Shown here piece by piece: positions 8,469 to 16,950 of a stretch of 64,000 nucleotides of DNA. Position 1 is the first letter of the stretch; each line of letters starts with the position of its first letter. Both the position numbers and the translations under genes were made by a program. Below the pieces are notes generated by a model. It saw only the letters and a program-made list of their open reading frames with translations, did no database searches and had not been told where the DNA came from. This DNA comes from Pseudomonadota bacterium (GTDB lineage Bacteria > Pseudomonadota > Alphaproteobacteria > Micavibrionales > UBA2020): contig JAJZVA010000001.1 of NCBI GenBank assembly GCA_021845905.1, positions 62,001-126,000 on the forward strand, in the 5' to 3' direction.

Positions 8469-9187
8469 AACGTTTTTCCCTCGTTCCCACATGACGATCT
8501 GCCGGAAGAAACCTCTGTCAGCCGCCGCTCGCCCCTGAAATCGTCAAGCGCGCGAAGGTCCACCGTGTCGAACCGCTCGCGGATGCGGAACAGGAATAGG
8601 CCGATAACGATGAATGCGACAAGAATGGAGAAAGCAATGCTGATTTCCACCATGAAAGGCATGCCTTTCGTTCCCGCGGCGGCAAGGATCAGCCCGTTCT
8701 CCAGTGACAGAAATCCGATGATCTGGCTCACGGCGTTGCGGCGCGTCACCATCATCAGCAGCCCCAGCAGCAGGACGGCGAGTGCGAACGCAAGATCCTC
8801 GCGCTCCAGCAGCGCAGTGTTCGCCGCCGCTTTGAGCATGACATCCATGGAGAGCGCCACCAATGCCATGCCGACCAGCATGATGGTTCCGGTTCCGGTG
8901 CCAGCCACGGTCTCGATCTCGCGGTGGATGCGAAGGCGTATGACGATGTGGTGTAGCGCGAATGGAATAAGGAGCGCCTTGAACAAAAGCGCGATCAGTG
9001 CTGTGATATAAAGCTGCGGCGCATGCTGGAGAACGGCCTGCCATGCGACAGCAAGCGAGAGAAGAAAGGCTTGCAAGGCGTAAATGTTGATAAGCGCGTA
9101 GAGGCGCTTTTGATAGAGCATCATCAGGCTGGCGAGCATCAGGGCGCCAGCCAGCATATGTGCGACGCTGTAGTCCATAACGCTCAT
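8465..9187 (-). CDS. hyfE: Ehr complex membrane subunit (HyfE-like)
   Basis: Integral membrane protein of 240 residues with about 6-7 hydrophobic helices. The C-terminal part (SLENGLILAAAGTKGMPF) is NuoK-like. It belongs to the HyfE/hydrogenase-4 membrane subunit family. ATG directly follows the stop of the HyfC-like gene (TAG-ATG). The C-terminal 30 or so residues are hydrophilic. Role: part of the ion-conducting membrane arm. Confidence 0.85.
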   Translation of the reverse strand: MSVMDYSVAHMLAGALMLASLMMLYQKRLYALINIYALQAFLLSLAVAWQAVLQHAPQLYITALIALLFKALLIPFALHHIVIRLRIHREIETVAGTGTGTIMLVGMALVALSMDVMLKAAANTALLEREDLAFALAVLLLGLLMMVTRRNAVSQIIGFLSLENGLILAAAGTKGMPFMVEISIAFSILVAFIVIGLFLFRIRERFDTVDLRALDDFRGERRLTEVSSGRSSCGNEGKTL

Positions 9188-10144
9188 CTAAAATCTCTCC
9201 GAAACAAACAATAGCAACGTCGCCAGCAGGCTCATCATTAGAGCCACGTTGAGAAAATCCGGTACGCGGAAAACGCGCATCTTGGCAATCGAGGTTTCGA
9301 ACAGCGCCAAAAGGCCTCCCGATATGGCCAGTTTGCCGAGATAAAAAACCTCTGCAAGAACGTATGCCTCCCAGTTGTCGCCTGCCTGCGCAAAACCCCA
9401 GGGCACGAAGATGCAGCTGATCAGGGACACGTAGAGCAGAAGCTTTACGGCCGCTGCCAGTTCGATCATGGCGAGGTGCCGCCCCGAATATTCCAGCACC
9501 ATAGCCTCGTGCACCATGGTGAGTTCGAGGTGCGTGGCGGGATTGTCCACGGGGATGCGGGCATTCTCCGCGAGGGCGACGATCATCAGTGCGACAAGCG
9601 CGAGACCCAGCGAGACGCGCAGACCTACGGAAGTCGAGGCTATATAATCAGAAATCACGGAGAGCTGCGTCGAGCCAGCGATAAGCGCAAGGGTAAAAAC
9701 GATCATCATCATGGCGGGCTCGGCCAGCGTTGAAATCATCATCTCGCGGCTTGAACCAATGCCGCCGAAACTTGTACCGATGTCCATGCCTGCCAATGCG
9801 AGCAGGAAGCGCGCGGAGGCGAGAAGCGCGACGATGGCGATCAAATCGACAGCGCGACCGAAGACGAGCCCTGTCGTGAAAGTCGGCACCAGCGATGCCG
9901 CAAGCCATGTGAAGGCGAGAATCAGGCAGGGCGCGCCGCGGAACAGCCACGAGGCGTTCTCGGCTATCACGGGGGTTTTGCGCAGGAGACGCAAAAGCTC
10001 GCGGTAAGGTTGAAACAGGGAAGCGCCTTGCCGCCGCAGCAAACGCGCTTTTGTTTTGCGCGCGATGCCGACCAGCAGCGGTGCGAGCAAAAGAACAGCC
10101 GCCATCTGCACGCCCTGAAGAATAAGCTTTTCGATCAGAACCAT
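9188..10144 (-). CDS. hyfC: Ehr complex membrane anchor (HyfC/NuoH-like)
   Basis: NuoH/HycD-family subunit of 318 residues that connects the soluble hydrogenase-like module to the membrane arm. Seen: about 8 transmembrane segments, the charged loop AENARIPVDNPATHLELTM and EAMVLEYSG, which are hallmark acidic loops lining the quinone/ion path in this family. The start at 10144 overlaps the upstream gene's stop by 10 bp. An in-frame extension to 10285 would be antisense-like in composition and lies wholly inside the upstream gene, so it is rejected. Confidence 0.88.
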   Translation of the reverse strand: MVLIEKLILQGVQMAAVLLLAPLLVGIARKTKARLLRRQGASLFQPYRELLRLLRKTPVIAENASWLFRGAPCLILAFTWLAASLVPTFTTGLVFGRAVDLIAIVALLASARFLLALAGMDIGTSFGGIGSSREMMISTLAEPAMMMIVFTLALIAGSTQLSVISDYIASTSVGLRVSLGLALVALMIVALAENARIPVDNPATHLELTMVHEAMVLEYSGRHLAMIELAAAVKLLLYVSLISCIFVPWGFAQAGDNWEAYVLAEVFYLGKLAISGGLLALFETSIAKMRVFRVPDFLNVALMMSLLATLLLFVSERF

Positions 10145-12138
10145 AGCGCCAGCACCCCTAAAAGAAGAATCAGGGACAGAAAGACGATGCCCAGATAGTG
10201 CCGGATCGACAGAAACTGGAAGCGGTCCATGCGCTCGGCAACGCAGAAGACGCGCGACGAGATCCGATCGTAAATTCCTTCCCATGCGGCATCGTGCGAT
10301 TCCTGAACAAGGCGTGCGGGGGCGGAACTGCCGGGCGGCGGCATCTCCACGCGCTCAGAGGCGCGAAAAAGAGAACGGCCAAAGACGCGGCGGATGGGTT
10401 GCGCGAAGCTCTCCGCCGTGTATTGCGTCTGAGGGTCCTCGAGAGGAAAGCCGCAGTCCCATGCGGGCGCGCGGCGTGGCGTGCCGCCGCCTAAACGCCG
10501 CGCGAGAAGAGCGACCAGCCCTGCGGAGAAAACCATAAAGGCAAAAACAAGAAGACCGTTATATGAGCTGCGCACGGCAGAGACCGGAACAAGCGTCAGT
10601 CCTTCGGCATGATGCGGCATGTGAGCGCCGGTCATCTCTCGAACGGTGGGGGTGAGGACATTGATAACGAAACCCGGAAAAATTCCCGCCAACAGGCAGA
10701 GTAGCGCAAGCATAAACATAGCAGTCAGCGAAAAACGATCCGTTTCCACGGCGTTTTTGGCCTTCTCCGTGCGCGGGCGGCCAAGAAAAACGATGCCATA
10801 GACCTTGACGAAACAGGCAGCCGCGAGCGCAGCCGCCAGCGCCAGCATCGCACCGGAGGCAGGAACCAGCATCTTCAAGCCCCAGTGTGAGGGCACAGGC
10901 CCCTGAATGATCGCCTGAAACGTCAGCCATTCTGAAGCGAAACCGTTGAAGGGCAGCAGAGCGGAAATAGCCGCGCAGCCGACCAGAAAGACGAAAGCTG
11001 TCTGTGGCATGCGGTGGATCAGGCCGCCGAGGCGCTCCATGTCGCGCGTCTGCGCCGCCGTCTGCACCGCGCCCGCGCCGAAAAACAGCAGGCTCTTGAA
11101 AAGCGAGTGGTTGAAAACATGGAACAGCGCGGCGGTAAAGGCTAGCGCCGCAAAGGCGTCCTGCCCGTTTGTCTTGAACACAAGCGCGAGGCCGAGGCCG
11201 ATAAAGATGATGCCGATGTTCTCCACGGTGGAAAAGGCGAGAAGTTTTTTGAGGTCATGTTGCATCAGCGCGTAGAGAACACCCATCACCGCCGTTATGC
11301 CGCCGAGCGTCAGTACGGCCATGCCGCCGTTCTCTCCGCTGCCGCCGAGCAAACCGAAAACGATGCGGATGAAGCCGTAAACCGCAACCTTGGTCATGAC
11401 CCCGCTCATCAGTCCGGAAACGTGCGACGGCGCGGCGGGATGCGCGAGAGGCAGCCAGACATGTAAAGGATAAATCCCCGCCTTGGAACCCGCGCCGAGC
11501 AGCGCCAGAAACAGCACAAGCGCGGCGCGCCATGACAGGACGGGATTGTGCCGCATTTCGGAGAAGACGTAATGCCCGTGCGGCCCTGCGAGCAGGGCGA
11601 AGGCCAGCAGCAGCATGAAGGTGCCAAAACTCGCCATGACGATATAGACGTATCCGGCGTGCAGGTTCTCCTTCTCGCGGTGGTGCGCCATGACCAGCGC
11701 CCACGAGGTCAGCGACATAAACTCCCAAGCAAACAGGAACGTGAAGGCGTCTCCCGCCAGAACGACGAGATTCATCGCGGCGATGAACGCGGGATAGAAC
11801 GGAAGCACACGGTGCGGCGCTTCTTCGTGCCGCCCGTAGCCGAGCGCATAAAAGCTGGCCGCTGCAACGCCGAGATTGACGATGACTAGGAAAAACGCCG
11901 CCAGCGCGTCAAGTTTGAAATGTGCGCCAGTCCACGCCAGCCCTATCGGCAGAACCATCTCCATGTCCGCCGCGGATGTCAGTAAATGGCCGATGCCGCC
12001 CCACAGCATGATCAGGGAAAGAACGAAGCAGGCGGCATAAACAGGAATGGATGCATTGAAAAGACGGTTTGTCGTTGCGCTCATGACAGAGAGGACGAAA
12101 AGAAGAGCGACGCAACACAGCAGAGCCGCGATAGACAT
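10135..12138 (-). CDS. hyfB: Ehr complex large antiporter-like subunit (HyfB-like)
   Basis: Membrane subunit of 667 residues in the NuoL/HyfB family, with about 15-16 transmembrane helices. Conserved segments include HVWLPLAHPAAPSHVSG, the GVMTKVAVYG helix and HDLKKLLAFSTVENIG, which carry the lysines and histidines used for ion translocation. The C-terminus extends about 100 residues beyond the core, ending in one more helix. It is the first structural gene of the operon, 4 bp after the XRE regulator. Its presence with HyfF gives two predicted pump modules. Confidence 0.9.
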   Translation of the reverse strand: MSIAALLCCVALLFVLSVMSATTNRLFNASIPVYAACFVLSLIMLWGGIGHLLTSAADMEMVLPIGLAWTGAHFKLDALAAFFLVIVNLGVAAASFYALGYGRHEEAPHRVLPFYPAFIAAMNLVVLAGDAFTFLFAWEFMSLTSWALVMAHHREKENLHAGYVYIVMASFGTFMLLLAFALLAGPHGHYVFSEMRHNPVLSWRAALVLFLALLGAGSKAGIYPLHVWLPLAHPAAPSHVSGLMSGVMTKVAVYGFIRIVFGLLGGSGENGGMAVLTLGGITAVMGVLYALMQHDLKKLLAFSTVENIGIIFIGLGLALVFKTNGQDAFAALAFTAALFHVFNHSLFKSLLFFGAGAVQTAAQTRDMERLGGLIHRMPQTAFVFLVGCAAISALLPFNGFASEWLTFQAIIQGPVPSHWGLKMLVPASGAMLALAAALAAACFVKVYGIVFLGRPRTEKAKNAVETDRFSLTAMFMLALLCLLAGIFPGFVINVLTPTVREMTGAHMPHHAEGLTLVPVSAVRSSYNGLLVFAFMVFSAGLVALLARRLGGGTPRRAPAWDCGFPLEDPQTQYTAESFAQPIRRVFGRSLFRASERVEMPPPGSSAPARLVQESHDAAWEGIYDRISSRVFCVAERMDRFQFLSIRHYLGIVFLSLILLLGVLALWF

Positions 12139-12142
12139 TTAT

Positions 12143-12415
12143 TTACTGCGCGCCCCCTGTCGGGATGGAAGCGTCTTTCAGACGGATGCCGCGTCCGCCG
12201 CTTTCGCTACTTGCGCCCTCGCCGATCAATTCTATCCCCGCCGCATCGAGCGCCGACACCAGCTTCATGAGAGAGTCGACGTTGCCGCGAATGATGTCGT
12301 CGCTCGTTTCCATGCGCTGGATCGTCGGCAGCGACAGTCCCGATATATTGGCCAGTTGTTTCTGGTCAATGCCAAGCAGGGCGCGCGCGGCGCGTAATTG
12401 TGCGGAGGTGATCAT
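12143..12415 (-). CDS. XRE-family helix-turn-helix regulator, first gene of the Ehr operon
   Basis: Small DNA-binding protein of 90 residues. An HTH_3/Cro-like domain occupies about residues 3-62 (LRAARALLGIDQKQLANISG, then LSLPTIQRME, the recognition-helix region). The C-terminal 25 residues are Gly/Ser-rich and probably disordered. The start at 12415 is chosen because it opens the HTH fold; a longer frame to 12487 adds residues unlike the family. It lies 4 bp upstream of the hyfB-like gene on the same strand and is probably co-transcribed, so it may autoregulate the operon. No toxin partner is seen. Confidence 0.8.
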   Translation of the reverse strand: MITSAQLRAARALLGIDQKQLANISGLSLPTIQRMETSDDIIRGNVDSLMKLVSALDAAGIELIGEGASSESGGRGIRLKDASIPTGGAQ

Positions 12416-12647
12416 GGGTGATGTGTTGTAGCAGTGTGTTTCCGAATATTCGCGGTGCAATCTAATCCATGTGTAGTTACATATCAACTGCTATTTTTAA
12501 TGTTTAGAACATCAACTTTAAAATATATTATATCAGTATGTTATATATGATGAACGGCTTTGAAATTAAACTGGGATACCGAGACAATTATACTAACTGC
12601 ACGATGGTTGCATTATAAAAATATGGAGCATTTTTTGAGGCGCAAAT
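12416..12647. other. AT-rich intergenic region upstream of the Ehr operon
   Basis: About 230 bp without a credible gene, much more AT-rich than the operon. It should contain the operon promoter, and TGTAGTTACA at 12472-12481 is a small possible operator. I cannot fix promoter boxes with confidence. Confidence 0.4.
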
Positions 12648-12714
12648 ATAGTTCATATTGAAATAATTTATTTATATCAATGAATTACATATACAATATG
12701 ATTCCCGTCACCCC
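12648..12714 (+). repeat. Direct repeat copy B, attachment-site-like
   Basis: Second copy of the 67-bp repeat at 4856-4922, same orientation. Identical blocks are 12648-12661 and 12696-12712, with the same 34-base spacing between them. The tRNA-Gly-like core is shorter here (GATTCCCGTCACC then CCAAAAAC). It ends about 20 bp from the stop codon of the neighbouring trans-sulfuration gene, i.e. at the boundary with ordinary chromosomal genes. No GGGGGTA heptamers adjoin this copy. Confidence 0.72.
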
Positions 12715-12733
12715 AAAAACTCTCCGGAATTTT

Positions 12734-13897
12734 TTATGCTTTGTCGAGTGCGGCGCTCAAGTCGGCGATCAGGTCGTCCACATCCTCGATGCCGACGGAC
12801 AGACGGATCAGCCCGTCGCTGATGCCAAGCTTGGCGCGTTCTTCTTTCGGAATGGAGGCGTGGGTCATGATCGCCGGATGCTCGATCAGGCTTTCGACCC
12901 CGCCAAGGCTCTCCGCCAGCGTGAAGATTTTGCAAGCTGACAACATGCGGCGGGAAGACTCAAGATCGCCTTTCAAAATCGCCGTCACCATGCCGCCGAA
13001 GCCGCTCATCTGCTTTTTAGCCAGCGCATGCTGCGGGTGGCTGGCAAGGCCGGGATAGTAAACTTTCTCGACCTTCGGGTGTTTCTCGAGCCACTGCGCG
13101 ATTTTCATTGCGCTGTCGGTATGGCGCTCCATGCGCACATCCAGCGTCTTCACGCCACGCAACGCAAGGAAGCTGTCGAAAGGTCCGAGAATGCCGCCGG
13201 TGGAATTCTGGATGAATTTCAGCCGGTCGGCCAGCTCCGGATTTTCACCGACGACGACAACGCCGCCGATGATGTCGGAGTGCCCGCTGATATATTTGGT
13301 GATCGAATGGACGACGATATCCGCGCCGCAGTTGAGCGGTTTCTGGTTGCACGGCGTTGCGAAGGTATTGTCCGCAACTGAAATAAGCTTGTGTTTTTTC
13401 GCAAAGGCCGCCGCCATCTCCAGATCGATCAGTTTCAACAACGGATTGCTCGGGCTTTCCATCCACAGCATCTTCGTTTCGGGGGTCAGCGCCTTTTCGA
13501 GGTTTTCCGGCTTCGTCATGTCGACGTAGGAAACCTTTAGCCCTGCCGACTGCTTGCGCACGCGCTCGAACAAACGATAGCTCCCGCCGTAAAGGTCGTC
13601 GGATGCGATCATATGGCTGTTCGCTGGCAACAGGTCCAGCACTGCGCACATCGCCGCAAGGCCCGAGCCGAAGGCAAAACCAGCCGTGCCGTCTTCAAGG
13701 TCGGCGACGCAGCGCTCGAAAGCATGGCGCGTCGGGTTGTGACCGCGGGCGTAGACGAAGCCTTTGTGCTCGCCGGGCGCGGATTGCGCGTATGTCGAAG
13801 TGGCGTAGATCGGCACGTTGACGGCGCCTGTTGTCGGATCGGGATATTGCCCCGCGTGGATGCAACGGGTGGAAAATTTCATTTTCGAGTTGCTCAT
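12734..13897 (-). CDS. PLP-dependent trans-sulfuration enzyme (cystathionine gamma-lyase/gamma-synthase type)
   Basis: Cys/Met metabolism PLP enzyme, 387 residues, normal length for the family. Seen: YARGHNPTRHAFE near residue 50 (substrate/phosphate contact) and GSGLAAM. The PLP aspartate is in ISVADNTFATP, and SITKYISGHSD carries the Schiff-base lysine. Coupling by a 4-bp overlap to a cystathionine beta-synthase gene favours cystathionine gamma-lyase activity (cystathionine to cysteine, 2-oxobutyrate and ammonia) in reverse trans-sulfuration. Sequence alone does not exclude cystathionine gamma-synthase or beta-lyase. Cytoplasmic homotetramer expected. Confidence 0.88.
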   Translation of the reverse strand: MSNSKMKFSTRCIHAGQYPDPTTGAVNVPIYATSTYAQSAPGEHKGFVYARGHNPTRHAFERCVADLEDGTAGFAFGSGLAAMCAVLDLLPANSHMIASDDLYGGSYRLFERVRKQSAGLKVSYVDMTKPENLEKALTPETKMLWMESPSNPLLKLIDLEMAAAFAKKHKLISVADNTFATPCNQKPLNCGADIVVHSITKYISGHSDIIGGVVVVGENPELADRLKFIQNSTGGILGPFDSFLALRGVKTLDVRMERHTDSAMKIAQWLEKHPKVEKVYYPGLASHPQHALAKKQMSGFGGMVTAILKGDLESSRRMLSACKIFTLAESLGGVESLIEHPAIMTHASIPKEERAKLGISDGLIRLSVGIEDVDDLIADLSAALDKA

Positions 13898-15264
13898 GCT
13901 GCTTTTCCTTGCGCTTTCATGACAAAATGGTTGAGAAGATCGATGCGGGTGACGAGTCCGATCAGTTTTTCATGCTCCGTGACGACGATCATGGGATTGT
14001 CTTCCAGCAAGGCCGCCGCTTCGTCAAGCCCGGCGGTGCAATCGAGCCTTGCCGGCGCGGGCTTCATGATTTTCCCGACGGGAACGTCGCGCCGCGCGGC
14101 CACCTGTTCCATGTACTTCAGTAACAGAGATTCATCGACGATGCCTGCGAGCCTGCCGTCTTCATCGATCACGGGCAACTGCGAGACATCGGCCACGCGC
14201 ATGCGCTTGTAGGCTGTGAGCAGCGTGTCGGTCGGGCGGACGATGACCGTGTCGCCCTGATCGTGACGGCGGACGACGAGATCCTCGACGGTGTTCGTCA
14301 GATTGCGTTTTTTGAACCCCTGCTCCGTCATCCAGAAATCGCTGAAGGTTTTGGAGAGATATTTGTCGCCGCGGTCGCAGATGAGCGAGACGACGCGTTT
14401 CGGACTCTTTTGCGCGCGGCAATATTTCAGCGCGGTCGCGAACAAGGTGCCGGAAGACGTTCCGGCGAGAATGCCTTCCTTCACCAGCAATTCCCGCGCG
14501 GCGGCAAGGCTTTCCTCATCCGTGACGCTATAGGCTTTTTTGACCAGGGACATATCCATGATCGACGGCACGAAGTCCTCGCCGATGCCTTCGATCACCC
14601 ATGATCCGGCCTCGACCTTCTCGTTGCGGTTGAACAAAGGCTCGAGAATGGAGCCGACGGGATCGGCCAGCACCATCTCCGTCTTCGGACTGACTTTTTT
14701 GAAGAAGCGCCCGATGCCTGTCAGCGTGCCGCCGGAGCCGACGCCGCAGACGATGGCGTCGACGTCGCGGTTCATCTGCTCCCAGATTTCCGGGCCGGTG
14801 GTTTTTTCATGCGCCTCGGCGTTGACGGGATTGGCGAACTGGTTGATGTAGAAACCACCCGTCTCCTCGGCGATGCGCGCGGCGATGTTTTGGTAATATT
14901 CCGGATGTTCCTTCGTCACGTCGGAGCGGGCGATGCGCACGTCCGCGCCAAGCGCCTTGCAGTGCAGAACTTTCTCGCGCGACATTTTATCCGGCAGGAC
15001 GAGGATGACTTTATAGCCTTTCAGTGCGGCGATCAGCGCGAGGCCGAGGCCTGTGTTGCCCGCCGTCGCCTCGACGATCGTGCCGCCGGGTTTCAGCTTT
15101 CCTTCTTTCTCCGCCGCCTCGATCATGGCGAGCGCCATGCGGTCCTTGATCGACCCACCGGGATTTTGCGATTCAAGCTTCACGAACAGCTTGCACGGGC
15201 CGGTATCGAAGTGCGTGATTTCAACCAGTGGCGTATTGCCGATGAGTTTAAGAATATCGCTCAT
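13894..15264 (-). CDS. Cystathionine beta-synthase with C-terminal CBS-domain pair
   Basis: Fold-type II PLP enzyme of 456 residues. The catalytic domain (about 1-320) has the PLP lysine in NPGGSIKDRMA, the TAGNTG loop and the phosphate-binding GSGGTLTGIG and GTSSGT loops. Two CBS motifs follow at about 335-450 and probably bind an adenosyl effector. It condenses serine (or O-acetylserine) with homocysteine to cystathionine. Being first in a two-gene operon with the gamma-lyase-type enzyme supports CBS over plain cysteine synthase. It diverges from cysE across a 62-bp region holding a perfect palindrome. Confidence 0.9.
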   Translation of the reverse strand: MSDILKLIGNTPLVEITHFDTGPCKLFVKLESQNPGGSIKDRMALAMIEAAEKEGKLKPGGTIVEATAGNTGLGLALIAALKGYKVILVLPDKMSREKVLHCKALGADVRIARSDVTKEHPEYYQNIAARIAEETGGFYINQFANPVNAEAHEKTTGPEIWEQMNRDVDAIVCGVGSGGTLTGIGRFFKKVSPKTEMVLADPVGSILEPLFNRNEKVEAGSWVIEGIGEDFVPSIMDMSLVKKAYSVTDEESLAAARELLVKEGILAGTSSGTLFATALKYCRAQKSPKRVVSLICDRGDKYLSKTFSDFWMTEQGFKKRNLTNTVEDLVVRRHDQGDTVIVRPTDTLLTAYKRMRVADVSQLPVIDEDGRLAGIVDESLLLKYMEQVAARRDVPVGKIMKPAPARLDCTAGLDEAAALLEDNPMIVVTEHEKLIGLVTRIDLLNHFVMKAQGKAA

Positions 15265-15272
15265 TATTCACC

Positions 15273-15288
15273 ATAATAACGTTATTAT
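15273..15288. promoter_or_regulatory. 16-bp perfect palindrome between cystathionine operon and cysE
   Basis: ATAATAACGTTATTAT is a perfect inverted repeat centred in the 62-bp divergent promoter region. It sits just before a predicted cysE -35 box (TTGCTG, 15288-15293). The position suits an operator that controls both sulfur operons. The regulator is unknown and not encoded nearby. Confidence 0.6.
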
Positions 15289-15316
15289 TGCTGTCAATAT
15301 TTTAGAACTTTATTAT
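15288..15316 (+). promoter_or_regulatory. Predicted sigma70-type promoter of cysE
   Basis: TTGCTG (15288-15293), a 17-bp spacer and TATTAT (15311-15316). Transcription would begin near 15323, only about 4 bases before the cysE ATG. No Shine-Dalgarno is visible before that ATG, so translation could be near-leaderless. Confidence 0.45.
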
Positions 15317-15326
15317 CATACCCTGC

Positions 15327-16085
15327 ATGAAGACGCACGCACATTCCATCCCGCCTGAGGATATCTGGGCCAAAATCCGCTCGGAAGCGAAAATTATAAA
15401 AGAAAAAGAACCTGCGCTCGCCGCTTTTGTGCAGGACAGCATTTTATCTGAAGATCATTTTCTCGCCGCGCTCAGAAAAATTCTCGCCGCAAAGCTTGCC
15501 GTTCAGGATGTTCCGGCCTGCATGTTGCACGGCATGTTTTCGGAAGTTTACGCCTCCGCGCCCGATCTCGCCGACGATGCGATATGCGATCTCGTCTCGA
15601 CCACGAAAAACGACCCCGCCGTGCACGATCCGCTCATGCCGTTTTTGTTTTTCAAGGGCTACCATGCGCTGCAAAGCTACCGCGTCGCGCACAAACTTTG
15701 GGAAAACGGCCGCAGGCATCTGGCTCTGCACTTGCAAAACCGCATGTCCGAGGTTTTCGCCGTGGACATCCATCCCGCGGCGGCGATCGGTTGCGGCGTG
15801 ATGTTCGATCATGCGACAGGAATCGTCGTCGGGGAAACCGCCGTCATTGAAAACGACGTTCTGATCTGGCACAGCGTCACGCTGGGCAGCAAATCGCCCC
15901 GGGCGACGGGCGACAGACATCCCAAAATCAGGAAAAGCGCGCGCATCGGCGCAAACGCCACGATACTGGGCCCGGTCGAAATCGGCGTGAACGCGCGCGT
16001 CGCGGCGGGAAGCATGGTTCTTGAAGACGTGCCGGACGGCGCCAAGGTTGCAGGCGTGCCGGCGAAAATCGTCAAGCACGGCTGA
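15327..16085 (+). CDS. cysE: Serine O-acetyltransferase
   Basis: Transfers acetyl from acetyl-CoA to L-serine, giving O-acetylserine, the entry step of cysteine synthesis. 252 residues. The alpha-helical N-terminal domain (about 1-140) is followed by a left-handed beta-helix of hexapeptide repeats (about 145-245). Family motifs: DIHPAAAIGCGVMFDHATG (with the catalytic Asp-His pair), GETAVIENDVLIWHSVTLG and GDRHPKI. The C-terminus ends VAGVPAKIVKHG, slightly shorter than the E. coli tail that mediates cysteine synthase binding. Divergent from the cystathionine operon and followed 15 bp later by a TauE-like permease. Confidence 0.95.
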   Translation: MKTHAHSIPPEDIWAKIRSEAKIIKEKEPALAAFVQDSILSEDHFLAALRKILAAKLAVQDVPACMLHGMFSEVYASAPDLADDAICDLVSTTKNDPAVHDPLMPFLFFKGYHALQSYRVAHKLWENGRRHLALHLQNRMSEVFAVDIHPAAAIGCGVMFDHATGIVVGETAVIENDVLIWHSVTLGSKSPRATGDRHPKIRKSARIGANATILGPVEIGVNARVAAGSMVLEDVPDGAKVAGVPAKIVKHG

Positions 16086-16100
16086 CAAAGGCGGGATGTC

Positions 16101-16844
16101 ATGACGCTGTTCACGGGCCTGTTCATCCTTTTCAGCGTGCTTGTGACGGCCGTTATTTCCGGCGTGCTCGGCATGGCGGGTGGCATGGTGCTGATGGGCG
16201 TGCTCGTCTGGACGCTCTCCGTCCGTCAGGCGATGATGCTCCACGCGACCGCGCAGTTCTTCTCCAATGCCAGCCGTTCTTTCATTCACCGTGAGCACTT
16301 GAAGTTCAACAGCGTCAAATATTATCTGGCGGGCATGCTTTTGAGTTTCTGCGTCATTTCGCTTTTCACTTTTCTGCCAGACAAAGCTGTCGTTTTCGGG
16401 ATGCTCGGCATCGGGCCTTTCATTCCGCAGATTTTTCGCGGCCGCGTGAAATTCGACTTTACAAAGCCGACGCATGCTTTTTTCTGCGGCCTCGTCATCA
16501 CCTGCATGCAACTGATGGCGGGCGTCTCCGGCGCGGCCTTGAGCATGTTTTTTCAGGACATCGACATGACACGGCACGAAGTCGTTTCCACCAAGGCCTT
16601 CACGCAGGCGATATCCCACGTCACCAAACTGGTTTATTTCGGGCTGGTCATCCCGCGGGCCCATGCCGTCAGCGGATTGCCGCTCTGGATATATTTCGCC
16701 GTCGTGCCCGCCGCCGTGCTTGGCGCGAATATCGGAAAGCATATCCTCAACCGCATCACAGACAGGCAGTTCTACAAGGCGACGCAGATTGTGTTGTGGA
16801 TACTGGGCGCGGTTTATCTTTGCAAGGCGGCTTCCCTCTTATGA
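16101..16844 (+). CDS. TauE/SafE-family sulfite/anion exporter-like permease
   Basis: Integral membrane protein of 247 residues with about 7-8 transmembrane helices arranged as two related halves, as in the TauE/SafE family. GVLGMAGGMVLMGVL near the N-terminus is the typical glycine-rich first repeat, and MAGVSGAALSMFF is the matching segment of the second half. The family exports sulfite, sulfoacetate or related organic anions. The location 15 bp after cysE suggests a sulfur-linked substrate, but the substrate cannot be read from sequence. Confidence 0.83.
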   Translation: MTLFTGLFILFSVLVTAVISGVLGMAGGMVLMGVLVWTLSVRQAMMLHATAQFFSNASRSFIHREHLKFNSVKYYLAGMLLSFCVISLFTFLPDKAVVFGMLGIGPFIPQIFRGRVKFDFTKPTHAFFCGLVITCMQLMAGVSGAALSMFFQDIDMTRHEVVSTKAFTQAISHVTKLVYFGLVIPRAHAVSGLPLWIYFAVVPAAVLGANIGKHILNRITDRQFYKATQIVLWILGAVYLCKAASLL

Positions 16845-16928
16845 AGAAGCGCATATCGCGTTTTAGGGCGCGGGTATAAACTTTACTTGATAGACTTTGC
16901 CTTCAAAATGAACCGCGGGCTTGTCGGA

Positions 16929-16950
16929 ATTAATGAGGTCTGACCCTAAT
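16929..16950. repeat. GGGTCAGACCTC-type short dispersed motif
   Basis: On the minus strand this reads ATTAGGGTCAGACCTCATTA, with the small palindrome GGTCTGACC in the middle. Similar AGGGTCAGACC motifs are widely scattered in proteobacteria, often near REP-associated transposases. The stop codon of the DUF3307 gene (16946-16948) is formed inside it. Assignment is from memory of the motif. Confidence 0.4.

Noticed and set aside
15444-16742. 432-codon open frame antisense to cysE and the TauE-like permease
   Set aside because: Spans two real genes and their gap, composition is that of reversed coding DNA.
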